Assembly: GCF_004054195.1 (NCBI RefSeq)
Contig: NZ_SBIW01000007.1
Span: forward strand, 124,001 to 188,000
Direction: 5' to 3'
Origin: Mucilaginibacter gilvus
Lineage (GTDB): Bacteria > Bacteroidota > Bacteroidia > Sphingobacteriales > Sphingobacteriaceae
Length of the DNA: 64,000 bases
Within the stretch, counting starts at the first letter, position 1; each line of letters begins with the position of its first letter. Both the position numbers and the translations under genes were made by a program. The notes beneath the pieces are model-generated. The model did no database searches. It was not told the DNA's origin and worked only from the letters and a program-made list of their open reading frames with translations. Of this stretch, positions 51,891 through 61,127 are shown piece by piece.

Positions 51891-52961
51891 ATGTTTATTA
51901 TAGACGCCCACCTCGACCTCAGCATGAACGCGCTGGAATGGAACCGCGACCTAACACAGCCCATTGCAGCTATCAACGCCCTCGAGGCCGGGTTAACCGA
52001 TAAACCCGACCGCGGTATCGGTGTGGTTTCCCTGCCCGAGCTGCGTAAAGGGAACATAGGGCTGGTGGTTGCTACGCAGATAGGCCGCTACGTTGCGCCC
52101 GATAATAATTTGCCGGGTTGGCACTCGCCGCAACAGGCCTGGGCGCAAACCCAGGGACAGCTGGCTTGGTACAATGCCATGGAAGATGCCGGTGAAATGG
52201 TACAAATAAACAACCTCGCTTTGCTCGAAAGCCATTTACAGCTTTGGGCAGATGGAGAAGACAATCTAAAAAAACAGGTTGGCTATATCCTCAGTTTAGA
52301 GGGTGCTGACTCTTTTGTAGATGTAAGTTATTTAGAACGCGCTTATAACAATGGCCTCCGCGCTGTGGGCCCTGCGCATTACGGGCCGGGCAGATATGCT
52401 AACGGCACCGATGCCACAGGTAAAATGGGTGCAAATGGATTGGAGCTGCTGAAAGAAATGGAGCGCCTGAATGTAATACTGGATGCCACCCACCTTTGCG
52501 ACGATGCTTTTTGGCAGGCACTGGATAACTTTAACGGGCATATTTGGGCAAGCCATAATAATTGCCGCGAGCTGGTGAATCATAACCGCCAGTACAGCGA
52601 TGAAATGATAAAGACGCTGATAGACAGAGGCGCTGTAATAGGTGCCGCTTTGGATGCCTGGATGATGGTGCCCGGATGGGTGAGGGGGCAATCAACCCCT
52701 AAAGGGATGAGTTGCAACATGGAAGTGATGGCAGACCATATAGACCATATTTGCCAACTGGCAGGCAACACCCTGCACGTTGGCATGGGTACCGATCTGG
52801 ATGGCGCTTTTGGTAAAGAGCAATGCCCTTACGATTTGGAAACCATAGCTGATCTGCAGAACGTACCCGCGCTGTTAAAAAAACGTGGCTATACCGATGA
52901 CGATATTGATAATATGATGCATGGCAACTGGCTGAGGTTCTTAAGGAGCGCCTGGAAATAA
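51891..52961 (+). CDS. Membrane dipeptidase family protein (peptidase M19)
   Basis: A 356-residue zinc hydrolase of the renal-dipeptidase type. The first metal motif is DAHLDLSMNALEW (His-x-Asp, residues 4-16). GADSFVDVSYLERAYNNGLRAVGPAHYGPG has the bridging Glu region and ILDATHLCDDAFW, WASHNNCRELV and HVGMGTDLDGAFG supply the remaining His and Asp ligands. It has no signal peptide, so it is cytoplasmic. Members cleave dipeptides with D- or L- residues at the C-terminal position. It fits with the D-amino-acid enzyme upstream. Confidence 0.92.
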   Translation: MFIIDAHLDLSMNALEWNRDLTQPIAAINALEAGLTDKPDRGIGVVSLPELRKGNIGLVVATQIGRYVAPDNNLPGWHSPQQAWAQTQGQLAWYNAMEDAGEMVQINNLALLESHLQLWADGEDNLKKQVGYILSLEGADSFVDVSYLERAYNNGLRAVGPAHYGPGRYANGTDATGKMGANGLELLKEMERLNVILDATHLCDDAFWQALDNFNGHIWASHNNCRELVNHNRQYSDEMIKTLIDRGAVIGAALDAWMMVPGWVRGQSTPKGMSCNMEVMADHIDHICQLAGNTLHVGMGTDLDGAFGKEQCPYDLETIADLQNVPALLKKRGYTDDDIDNMMHGNWLRFLRSAWK

Positions 52962-52969
52962 ATAATACG

Positions 52970-55567
52970 ATGAACGAAGAGCAGGGCAGGTTAAAAGCAA
53001 CAAGTTGGAAAAAGTGGGGCCCCTACGTAAGCGACCGCCAATGGGGAACCGTGCGCGAGGATTACAGCGCCAACGGCGATGCCTGGTCATCTACCACGCA
53101 TGATATGGCCCGCAGCAAGGCCTACCGCTGGGGCGAAGAAGGTATAGCAGGCATCAGCGATAAGGAACAGTTGCTTTGCTTTGCCATTGCGCTTTGGAAC
53201 AAGGAGGACCCTATCCTCAAAGAGCGCTATTTTGGCCTCAGCAATAGCGAGGGTAACCACGGTGAAGATGTAAAGGAGCTGTATTATTACCTTGATAATA
53301 CGCCCACGCACTCTTACATGAAAATGCTGTACAAGTACCCGCAGCAGAAATTTCCTTACCAAATTTTATTAGAAGAAAACAAACGCCGAGGCCGTAACGA
53401 CCCGGAATTTGAACTGATAGAAACCGGTATTTTTAATAACGACGAGTATTTCGACGTTTTTGTAGAATACGCCAAGCAGGATCAGGACGATATCGGTATC
53501 AGGGTCACTATTCATAATCGTGGCAATACCGAGGCAAGTTTAAATGTACTGCCCACGCTGTGGTTCCGTAACACTTGGTCGTTAGGGTATGGGCACGATG
53601 AATCATCTTTGTCGGTCGGTACGGCTAATCAGATCAGTGTCAGTCACCATGAGTTGGGCGAACTTTACTTAACAGCCGAAGGCTCACCGGAATTGCTGTT
53701 CTGTAATAACGAAACCAATACCAAACGGTTCAATAATTTTGATGATGGCAAGCGCTTTTATAAGGATGGCATTAACGACTACATCATCCACGGGGCAGAA
53801 ACCGTAAATCCCGGTAAAACCGGCACAAAGGCCGCGGCTAACTACGATATTACCATCCCGGCTAAAGGGAGTTATACCGTCCGCCTAAGATTATCGCCCA
53901 ATAAAGAGAGCGACTTTACCTCCTTTGATGAATTGTTCGCTACTCGCAAAGCAGAGGCGGATACCTTCTATAACGAGTTGCACCCTACAGGAACTGGCGA
54001 TAAAGCCATGATCCAACGGCAGGCTTTCGCCGGGATGCTTTGGAATAAGCAATTTTACTATTACGATATTCACCAATGGCTGAACGGCGACCCGGCCCAG
54101 CCGCTACCACCCGAGCGGCGTTTAACCGGGCGCAACAGCAAATGGCCGCAATTTAATAACCGGGGCGATATCATTTCGATGCCCGATAAATGGGAGTTCC
54201 CTTGGTTTGCGGCTTGGGACCTGGCCTTTCATTGTATCCCGCTGGCCAGCGTGGATATGGCTTTTGCAAAAAATCAACTTACCCTGCTAATAAAGGATTG
54301 GTATATGCACCCCAATGGTCAACTACCAGCATACGAGTGGGATTTTAGCGATGCCAACCCGCCGGTGCATGCCATGGCCACCTGGAAGATCTACCTGCTG
54401 GATAAGGCCAATAACGGCGGCGTGGGCGACACCTACTTTTTAGAACGGATCTTCCATAAACTGATGCTGAACTTTACCTGGTGGGTAAACCGTAAGGATG
54501 CAGTAGGCAATAATATTTTCGAAGGTGGTTTCCTCGGCCTGGATAATATCGGCGTGTTCGACCGTAACATGCGTTTTGGCGACGGCACCCATCTGGAACA
54601 GGTAGACGGCACCAGTTGGATGGCCATGTATTCGCTCAACCTGCTGCGTATTGCAACGGAACTTGCCGCTACCAACAAGGCTTACGAGGATATAGCATCG
54701 AAATACTTTGAACACTTTATTTATATAGCGGGAGCTATGTCCACCCTGGGCACAGACAATACCGGGCTTTGGGACGAGGGCGACGGATTTTTCTACGACC
54801 AGCTTCGCCTGCCCAATGGCAATGCTGAAAAGATGCGCGTTCGCAGCATTGTCGGCCTGATCCCGCTATTTGCCGCCGAGGTACTGGACGAAGCCGCGAT
54901 TGCCGATAACCCTATTTTTAAAGGCCGGATGGAATGGTTCACCGCCAACCGTCCCGACTTGGCCTCACTGGTGTCTCGCTGGAACGAGGTGAGGGCAGGG
55001 GGCACGCATCTCATCAGTCTGCTGCGCGGTTACCGCATGAAAAGCCTGCTGCGTTATATGCTGGATGAGAACGAGTTTTTGAGCGCTTATGGAATCCGTT
55101 CGCTTTCTAAATATCACCTCGAACACCCTTACAGCGTAAATATCTACGGCAATAATTTCAGCATTAAATACATTCCTGCCGAAAGCGACAGCGGCCTTTT
55201 TGGCGGCAACAGCAACTGGCGCGGCCCGGTTTGGATGCCCATGAACTATCTCATTATCGAAAGCCTGAACACCTATCACCAATACTATGGCGACGATTTC
55301 AAAGTAGAATGCCCCACCGGCAGCGGCAATATGATGACCCTGAAAGAAGTTGCAAACGAAATTTATATCCGTATCTCGCGGATCTTCCTTCGCGACGAAA
55401 ACGGGAGGCGTGCTGTATACGGCAACAATGAAAAACTACAAACCGACCCCGAGTTTAACAGTCACATCCTCTATTACGAATACTTCGACGGCGATAATGG
55501 CAGCGGCAAAGGCGCATCGCACCAAACGGGGTGGACGGGGTTGATTGCGAATTGCCTGTATCATTAA
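52970..55567 (+). CDS. GH63-like glucosidase
   Basis: An 865-residue protein of the bacterial GH63/MGH1-like family. The N-terminal beta domain (SDRQWGTVREDYSANGDAWS, NHGEDVKELYYYLDNTPTHSYMK) is followed from about residue 400 by an (alpha/alpha)6 barrel: DKWEFPWFAAWDLAFHCIPLA, EWDFSDANPPVHAMA and FGDGTHLEQVDGTSWMAMYS. NSNWRGPVWMPMNYLIIESL lies near residue 745. The acidic residues in these blocks are candidate catalysts. No signal peptide, so cytoplasmic; it may trim glucosides such as glucosylglycerate-type or trehalose-like compounds. It follows the dipeptidase by 8 bp. A stub of a paralogue lies at 56399-56450. Confidence 0.88.
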   Translation: MNEEQGRLKATSWKKWGPYVSDRQWGTVREDYSANGDAWSSTTHDMARSKAYRWGEEGIAGISDKEQLLCFAIALWNKEDPILKERYFGLSNSEGNHGEDVKELYYYLDNTPTHSYMKMLYKYPQQKFPYQILLEENKRRGRNDPEFELIETGIFNNDEYFDVFVEYAKQDQDDIGIRVTIHNRGNTEASLNVLPTLWFRNTWSLGYGHDESSLSVGTANQISVSHHELGELYLTAEGSPELLFCNNETNTKRFNNFDDGKRFYKDGINDYIIHGAETVNPGKTGTKAAANYDITIPAKGSYTVRLRLSPNKESDFTSFDELFATRKAEADTFYNELHPTGTGDKAMIQRQAFAGMLWNKQFYYYDIHQWLNGDPAQPLPPERRLTGRNSKWPQFNNRGDIISMPDKWEFPWFAAWDLAFHCIPLASVDMAFAKNQLTLLIKDWYMHPNGQLPAYEWDFSDANPPVHAMATWKIYLLDKANNGGVGDTYFLERIFHKLMLNFTWWVNRKDAVGNNIFEGGFLGLDNIGVFDRNMRFGDGTHLEQVDGTSWMAMYSLNLLRIATELAATNKAYEDIASKYFEHFIYIAGAMSTLGTDNTGLWDEGDGFFYDQLRLPNGNAEKMRVRSIVGLIPLFAAEVLDEAAIADNPIFKGRMEWFTANRPDLASLVSRWNEVRAGGTHLISLLRGYRMKSLLRYMLDENEFLSAYGIRSLSKYHLEHPYSVNIYGNNFSIKYIPAESDSGLFGGNSNWRGPVWMPMNYLIIESLNTYHQYYGDDFKVECPTGSGNMMTLKEVANEIYIRISRIFLRDENGRRAVYGNNEKLQTDPEFNSHILYYEYFDGDNGSGKGASHQTGWTGLIANCLYH

Positions 55568-55624
55568 GCGGCGCCTGTAACCAAACGGATAATATTGTAA
55601 TTTTAAATTACGTTAGTCAATAAT

Positions 55625-56383
55625 ATGTCAATCACAACCGAAGAAGAGTTAGCAGGGATAAAGGAAATTAGTGAAATAGTTGCGCTCACCCTTAAAGAAA
55701 TGAGAGAGTACGCCAAACCGGGAATCACCACAAAAGAACTGGACGATTTTGGAGGTGAGCTGTTGAAAAGATCAAACGCACGCTCGGCCCCAAAATTGAC
55801 CTATAATTTCCCAGGCTATACCTGTATAAGTGTTAACAACGAAATAGCACACGGTGTACCTTCGGGTAGCAAAATAGTAAAAAAGGGCGACCTGGTAAAT
55901 ATTGATGTCTCTGCCGAATTAAATGGTTTTTGGGCAGACAACGGTGGCTCATTTATTCTTGAGCAAGATATTTTTGGACATCAACCTTTAGTAAATGCGT
56001 CGAACGAGATCTTGAAAAAGGCGATCAGTAATATCCGTGGTGGGGTTAAAATCTCTGAGATAGGTAAATTAATAGAAACTGAAGCCAGGTTGCGCGGGTT
56101 TAAGGTTATCAAAAACCTAACCGGCCATGGCGTGGGCAGAAGTTTACACGAAGCGCCGCACGAGATAGCGAATTATTGCGACAGGTCCAACATCACCCGT
56201 TTCAAAAAACATAGCGTAGTTGCTATTGAAACTTTTATCTCCACAAAATCAAATTACGCGGAAACCGGGGCTGATGGCTGGACGTTGACGGGGGAAAGAG
56301 GTGGATTCGTCGCTCAGCATGAGCATACTATTTTAGTTACAGGAGGAGCACCAGTGGTCCTCACTGCCAAAAACTTGATCTGA
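55625..56383 (+). CDS. map: Methionine aminopeptidase type I, extra copy
   Basis: A 252-residue pita-bread-fold metallopeptidase. The metal ligands are in VNIDVSAELNGFWADNGG (two Asp), GHGVGRSLHEAPH (His), AIETFIS (Glu) and QHEHTILVT (Glu). Bacteroidota keep their main map gene in the ribosomal-protein cluster, so one placed after a glucosidase is likely an accessory paralogue. It is flanked by the intact glucosidase and a stub of a second one, which hints that it arrived by insertion or that a copy was lost around it. Confidence 0.92.
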   Translation: MSITTEEELAGIKEISEIVALTLKEMREYAKPGITTKELDDFGGELLKRSNARSAPKLTYNFPGYTCISVNNEIAHGVPSGSKIVKKGDLVNIDVSAELNGFWADNGGSFILEQDIFGHQPLVNASNEILKKAISNIRGGVKISEIGKLIETEARLRGFKVIKNLTGHGVGRSLHEAPHEIANYCDRSNITRFKKHSVVAIETFISTKSNYAETGADGWTLTGERGGFVAQHEHTILVTGGAPVVLTAKNLI

Positions 56384-56398
56384 GCGCAGCTATCCGCT

Positions 56399-56450
56399 GG
56401 CGTTTCGCACCAAACCGACTGGACTGGTTGCGAATTGTTTGGGCGATTAA
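56399..56450 (+). pseudogene. 3' stub of a second GH63-like glucosidase
   Basis: This reads GVSHQTDWTG, then after a five-base deletion ANCLGD and stop. It matches the last 19 residues of the glucosidase at 55510-55567 (ASHQTGWTGLIANCLYH) codon for codon, with several silent changes. The rest of the gene is missing. It therefore comes from a diverged paralogue, not a recent copy. It starts 16 bp after the map stop. Confidence 0.72.
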
Positions 56451-56493
56451 GGCGGCCAATTGTATTTTAAAGGCAAATTTATTTAACCGTTTA

Positions 56494-56720
56494 GAGCCTG
56501 TTTAAAAATGAGTTAAGAAAAATGAGTATTTGTTGAGAAGTGAATAAAAAGGCCATCGCTGGCCGGATAAATAAATATTAACTGTGAGTAGCAACAAACG
56601 CAATTAGCATGAAAATTTATCCAACCGATTTAAGCGATAAGCAGTGGCATTTATAAAAAAGACGCTACAATTTAGTGATCGTAAACGAAAATATGATTTT
56701 ATGGTCTATTTGAAGGCGAT
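56494..56720 (+). mobile_element. IS5-type insertion sequence remnant
   Basis: GAGCCTGTTTAAAAATGAG at 56494-56512 looks like the terminal repeat of Bacteroidota IS5-type elements. From ATG 56609 the frame reads MKIYPTDLSDKQWHL and stops; the sense continues in another frame as KKTLQFSDRKRKYDFMV. This matches the N-terminus of IS5-family transposases. The catalytic part and right end are gone. The scar ends just before the aspartokinase promoter region. Confidence 0.75.
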
Positions 56721-56756
56721 TCAAAGCTTTTCTAAAAATTTAATAGTTTCGCACGT

Positions 56757-58130
56757 ATGTTAACCGTTGAAAAAATAGGCGGCACTTCTATGAGTGCCCT
56801 AAAAGAAGTGATCGATAATATTATTTTTCATGAACGTACAGGCGATGCCCTTTATAACCGCGTTTTTGTGGTGTCGGCATTTTCGGGCGTTACCAACCTG
56901 CTACTGGAAAACAAAAAGACAAAGGCACCGGGCGTGTACGGTAGAGTAGCCGCCCGGGCAGATTTTCAGGCGCCATTGGCGGCAATTGTTGAAAAACTTA
57001 AGGAGATAAACGCGGAATATGCCGGTTTAGGGCTTGATGTTACAAAGGCTGATGACTTTATTATGGGCCATGTGGCGAAAGCCCGTACCTATTTAGAAAG
57101 CGCAGCCATTATGCTTGCTTCAGGCTACGTGAACGAGGGGGTGCTGCAGGCCGCAAGGGAAATCCTCGCCTCTATAGGCGAAACACATTCTGCCTATGTA
57201 TTAACAAACATCCTGGCAGGGAAAGGCATAAATGCCCGCCTGGTAGATCTGAGCGGCTTTGATGATGAACGTGCCCTCAAGATTGATGAACGTATTAAAG
57301 ATGCTTTCTCGGGTATCGATCTAAAAACCTGTTTATGCATTGTTACCGGCTATACAAAGGGTATAGAAGGCATTATGCGCGAGTTTGACAGGGGGTATTC
57401 TGAAGTAACGTTCAGCAAGATAGCTGAGATACTTAAGCCACAGGAGGCCATTATTCATAAAGAATACCATTTGTCTACCGCTGATCCTGCTTTGGTTGGC
57501 ATTGAAAATGTTAAACCTGTTGGCAATACCAATTATGATATAGCCGACCAGTTAGCTGATGTTGGTATGGAAGCTATCCACCCTAAAGCATCAAAACCGC
57601 TGGAAATAAATGGGATACACCTGAGAATTAAAAACACTTTCGAGCCGTCTCATCCCGGCACACTTATCACCCGCGATTATGTATCCGAACTAAAGCGTGT
57701 GGAGGTGATCACCGGCACGGCCCAACAGTTACTTATCGATATTTACGACCCATTGATGGTGGGGAATGTAGGCAGTGATCTGCAGATCATGCAGGTGTTT
57801 TTTAAGCATAGTGTTAGTTACACCTTTAAAGTAACCAGCGCCAACAGTATCTCTATAGTGATCTGGGAGCAAGACCTCGTACCTGGGTTGATAAACGATC
57901 TGCAAAGTTTATTCGAAAAAATACGTGTAGAGGAAGTAGCCATGGTTTGTCTGCTTGGCACCAATATGGATCAGCCGGGCCTTTTGGCTAAGAGCACCGC
58001 TGCACTTGCCAAACATGATATCAATATCATTAGCACCGGTATGGCTTTGCGAAAAGTGAATATTCAGTTCCTGGTGGCGCGCGAGCAGTTTAAACTTGCC
58101 ATTATCGCTTTAAATCAGGCTTTGGGGTAA
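56757..58130 (+). CDS. lysC: Aspartate kinase
   Basis: A 457-residue amino-acid kinase. The N-terminal phosphate site is VEKIGGTSMSA, the catalytic region has RVFVVSAFSGVTNLLL, and FDRGYSEVTFSKIA is the aspartate-binding block. Two ACT domains end the protein (about 300-457: NVGSDLQIMQVFFKH, MDQPGLLAKSTAALAKHDINIISTG). The sequence style (VEKIGGTSM, long RVFVVSAF, RGYSEVTF) is that of the Ask_Ect branch first seen in ectoine clusters. No ect genes are here, so it more likely serves lysine/threonine or diaminopimelate synthesis. Convergent with topB, 16 bp apart. Confidence 0.92.
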   Translation: MLTVEKIGGTSMSALKEVIDNIIFHERTGDALYNRVFVVSAFSGVTNLLLENKKTKAPGVYGRVAARADFQAPLAAIVEKLKEINAEYAGLGLDVTKADDFIMGHVAKARTYLESAAIMLASGYVNEGVLQAAREILASIGETHSAYVLTNILAGKGINARLVDLSGFDDERALKIDERIKDAFSGIDLKTCLCIVTGYTKGIEGIMREFDRGYSEVTFSKIAEILKPQEAIIHKEYHLSTADPALVGIENVKPVGNTNYDIADQLADVGMEAIHPKASKPLEINGIHLRIKNTFEPSHPGTLITRDYVSELKRVEVITGTAQQLLIDIYDPLMVGNVGSDLQIMQVFFKHSVSYTFKVTSANSISIVIWEQDLVPGLINDLQSLFEKIRVEEVAMVCLLGTNMDQPGLLAKSTAALAKHDINIISTGMALRKVNIQFLVAREQFKLAIIALNQALG

Positions 58131-58146
58131 CGTTTACTTGCCGGCT

Positions 58147-59949
58147 TCAACTTAATACCATTTCTTTTCCGGCCAGCAGCAGCTCCCGGGTAATATCACG
58201 TGTATAGGTTTTGATCTCCTCCTGGAATTCGCTTACCGAAGCACCGCCCCGGATCTCTTCCAGTCGTTTCTCCCATGCCCCGGTAAGTTCTGCCTGTGCT
58301 ATGCGGTGTGTTTTCACAACTTCATAAACCGAAAGCCCGGTTGATGTGGGCACCAGGTTCTTCTTTTCGCGGGCAATGTAATTACGTTTCAGTAATGTTT
58401 CTATCATTGCCGCCCGTGTGGCTGGTGTGCCCAGTCCGCTGTCTTTCATTGCCTGCCGCAGTTCCTCGTCGTCAATCTCTTTGCCGGCTGTTTCAAGTGC
58501 TTTTAGCAGGCTTGCCTCATTATACAATGGCTTAGGTTTAGTTTGTTTTTCGAGGAGTGCCTTATCAACAATTGGAAGGATTTCGCCCTGCGTTACTTTA
58601 GGGAGCGTAGCGTTCTCCTCATCTTTCTTTTCCTCGTCCTTGTCATTAAACACCGCGCGCCATCCGGGCGTTTGGATCACCGTGCCGCTGGCCATGAATT
58701 TGGAGCCGGATAGCACCGTGATCTTCGTGATCTCTTTGATACAATCGCCATGGAAAGCTTCCAGCATCCGGCCCGAAACCATGTCATATATAGCTTGCTG
58801 GTCGGCAGATAGGTTTCGGGGAGTTTCACCGGTTGGCAGTATCGCGTGGTGATCGGTTACCTTTTTAGCGTTCACGCTGCGCTTGTTTAACTTTGTTTCG
58901 CCCAACAAGGTAGCCTGTTTACCAAACTCTGTGTGATGGTTAAATTTTGCGATGAGCGCAGGCACTTCCGCAAATACATCATCGCCTATGTAACGGCTGC
59001 CCGTGCGCGGGTAGGTCACCAGTTTACTTTCATATAAGTTCTGCAGCAGGCTAAGGGTTTGGTCAGCCGTAAAGCCTTTACGTTTATTGGCCTCCTGCTG
59101 CAGGCTGCTCAGATCGTGCAATAGGGGCGGAGGTTCTTTCCTTGGTTTAGCCTCCACGCTTTCTATCAAACCCGCAGCTTCTACTAAGTCTAGTACCGCC
59201 TGGGCTTCTTCCCTGGTCTTAAAATTCTTTTCCGAGATAGCTTTAAATAACTGTCCATCCTTATCCAGTTGCATAGCGACCTGGTAGTAGGTTTGCGGTA
59301 TAAAGTTCTTGTTTTCGAGGTAGCGTGCGCAGATCATCGCCAGGGTAGGAGTTTGTACACGCCCAAGTGATAATACGCCCCGGGAGCGGGATGACAGACT
59401 TAAAGCCTGTGTGGCATTCATGCCCACCAGCCAATCGGACTGAGAACGGCAATGTGCCGAATTAAACAGCGTATCATAATCAGTACCCGGCTTTAGGTTC
59501 CGGAAGCCGTCTTTGATGGCTGCATCGGTTTGCGACGAGATCCAGAGCCGCTTAAATGGCTTTTTACATTTAAGGTAGTAATAAATATAGCGGAAGATCA
59601 GTTCGCCTTCGCGCCCGGCATCCGTTGCAACAATAATCTCCGTGGCTTCATCAAACAATGTTTTAATAATATCGAGTTGTTTACGCACGCCCGGGTCTTC
59701 TACAAGACCATTTTTTGTTTTGATCTTACGAATAGCCAGTTTGAATTTTTTGGGCAGCATAGGTAAATTCTGCACATTCCACCCGTAATAGCCATACTCC
59801 TGTGGGGCTGCTAATTGTAATAGATGCCCGAAAGCCCAGGTGAAGGTATAGCCCTTGCCTTCTATATAACCATCCTTTTTTGTGGTGGCCCCGAACACTT
59901 TAGCTATCTCTCTTCCAACGGACGGCTTCTCAGCAATGATGACTTTCAT
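58147..59949 (-). CDS. topB: DNA topoisomerase III (type IA)
   Basis: ATG 59949 gives 600 aa and the canonical MKVIIAEKPSVGREIAKVFGA; the longer frame from 60045 is dropped. The TOPRIM domain has VIIAEKPSV and ATDAGREGELIFRYIYY. The active tyrosine is in KLVTYPRTGSRYI near residue 290. Other blocks are HCRSQSDWLVGMNATQALS and LGRVQTPTLAMI. There is no zinc region at the end, typical of the short decatenase form. It resolves precatenanes during replication. Divergent from the cold-shock gene with only 74 bp between. Confidence 0.95.
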   Translation of the reverse strand: MKVIIAEKPSVGREIAKVFGATTKKDGYIEGKGYTFTWAFGHLLQLAAPQEYGYYGWNVQNLPMLPKKFKLAIRKIKTKNGLVEDPGVRKQLDIIKTLFDEATEIIVATDAGREGELIFRYIYYYLKCKKPFKRLWISSQTDAAIKDGFRNLKPGTDYDTLFNSAHCRSQSDWLVGMNATQALSLSSRSRGVLSLGRVQTPTLAMICARYLENKNFIPQTYYQVAMQLDKDGQLFKAISEKNFKTREEAQAVLDLVEAAGLIESVEAKPRKEPPPLLHDLSSLQQEANKRKGFTADQTLSLLQNLYESKLVTYPRTGSRYIGDDVFAEVPALIAKFNHHTEFGKQATLLGETKLNKRSVNAKKVTDHHAILPTGETPRNLSADQQAIYDMVSGRMLEAFHGDCIKEITKITVLSGSKFMASGTVIQTPGWRAVFNDKDEEKKDEENATLPKVTQGEILPIVDKALLEKQTKPKPLYNEASLLKALETAGKEIDDEELRQAMKDSGLGTPATRAAMIETLLKRNYIAREKKNLVPTSTGLSVYEVVKTHRIAQAELTGAWEKRLEEIRGGASVSEFQEEIKTYTRDITRELLLAGKEMVLS

Positions 59950-60012
59950 AGGCAATGACGGCGAAAGTAGAAAAATACGCCGCCTACTGCAACCTTTGTG
60001 GAGAAATGATGG

Positions 60013-60020
60013 TATCTTTG
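60013..60020 (+). promoter_or_regulatory. TATCTTTG -7 element abutting the cold-shock start codon
   Basis: TATCTTTG exactly fits TAnnTTTG and ends 3 bp before ATG 60024. Transcription from it would begin at or just after the start codon, implying a leaderless mRNA or that translation starts downstream. No good -33 element at 19-21 bp was found; a TTTG at 59995 is only 14 bp away. Confidence 0.5.
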
Positions 60021-60023
60021 TGC

Positions 60024-60482
60024 ATGGGCAGATCCACTGAAACATTTAGTAAAAAAGAACGCGAAAAGAAAAGATCGATAAAATTAAAGGACAAAAAAGA
60101 GAAAGCGGAAGATCGGAAAGCGAGTGCTGTTAAAGGTAAATCGCTTGATGATATGATGGCCTACATCGATGAGAATGGTAATATCACCTCAACGCCGCCA
60201 GATCCGACTAAGCGCCGAAAGATCGTTACCGAGGATATACAGATCAGCGTTCCAAAACAGGCAGAAATAACTGAACAGGATAAGTTGCGTACAGGAACTG
60301 TATCCATGTTCAACAGCGCCAAAGGCTTTGGCTTTATTCGCGACCATGTTACACAGGAAAGCATTTTTGTTCATGTGAACGGCTTAACTGAAGAGATAAG
60401 AGAGAATGATAAAGTAACATTCGAAACAGAGCAGGGGCAAAAAGGATTGAATGCGATTAAGGTAAAGATCGTGCCGAAATAA
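60024..60482 (+). CDS. Cold-shock-domain protein with basic N-terminal extension
   Basis: ATG 60024 gives 152 aa (MGRSTETFSKKEREKKRSIK), the usual start in this family. Residues 9-45 are a highly charged lysine/glutamate helix, followed by a linker DDMMAYIDENGNITSTPPDP. The CSD occupies about 85-152, with RTGTVSMFNSAKGFGFIRD (RNP1) and ESIFVHVNGL (RNP2-like). It should bind single-stranded RNA or DNA; the basic arm may hold it on RNA or the ribosome. An 8-bp hairpin (60484-60502) lies right after the stop codon. Confidence 0.93.
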   Translation: MGRSTETFSKKEREKKRSIKLKDKKEKAEDRKASAVKGKSLDDMMAYIDENGNITSTPPDPTKRRKIVTEDIQISVPKQAEITEQDKLRTGTVSMFNSAKGFGFIRDHVTQESIFVHVNGLTEEIRENDKVTFETEQGQKGLNAIKVKIVPK

Positions 60483-60726
60483 TGATGAGGAACTTCCTCA
60501 TCTGCCACGCTGGTAAACACCGTTAATTTTCTGACAATCATAGCGCAGGCTTTGGCGTCTAAATATAATGTTGCCAGTTCCTGGTAAAACAAGCATTGGT
60601 TTTTGGGCGAGAATAGGGCCCAAGTGTCTTTTTAGTACATAATTAGTTTGATAAATTACCTATGGAAATCTGGAGGACTTGCGCAGCTATGCTCTTTTTA
60701 TCCTACGGAAGTTAGCTTCTACAAGC

Positions 60727-61089
60727 TTAGGAGAATTGCTGGGCTACTTTCGAAAGTAAGTAATCTAACTCAAAAGGTTTGGCAATAAAATCATCCGGCG
60801 CTCCTTGCAGTCGTAATGAATCTGAAAGGTCATGTGTTCCGGAAATTAAGATAACGGGTAGGGCAGATGTGAATTGGTTCTCCTTTATATTTTTGCATAT
60901 CGCCCGGCCATCCATGCCTGCGAGCATCACATCCATTAAAACCAGGTTCGGCTCAAAATCTCTGATATCGTCAAAAATGGTTTGGCCATGCGCCAAAGCC
61001 ATGGTTTCGTATCCGGTGTCTGACAGTATTAGCGATAAAATTTCGAGGATGTCCGGGTCATCGTCTACGATCAGTATTTTTTTGCTCAT
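60727..61089 (-). CDS. Single-domain response regulator
   Basis: A 120-residue receiver. The acidic pocket is VDDDPD, the phosphoacceptor Asp53 lies in LMDVMLAGMDG, and Lys104 in FIAKPFE. There is no output domain. It lies 38 bp after a receiver-kinase gene on the same strand and after a larger hybrid kinase, so it may be the terminal phosphate acceptor of that relay. Confidence 0.94.
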   Translation of the reverse strand: MSKKILIVDDDPDILEILSLILSDTGYETMALAHGQTIFDDIRDFEPNLVLMDVMLAGMDGRAICKNIKENQFTSALPVILISGTHDLSDSLRLQGAPDDFIAKPFELDYLLSKVAQQFS

Positions 61090-61127
61090 TATTTCATCCA
61101 GCTATAACATTCGTTTGTAATAAGTTC

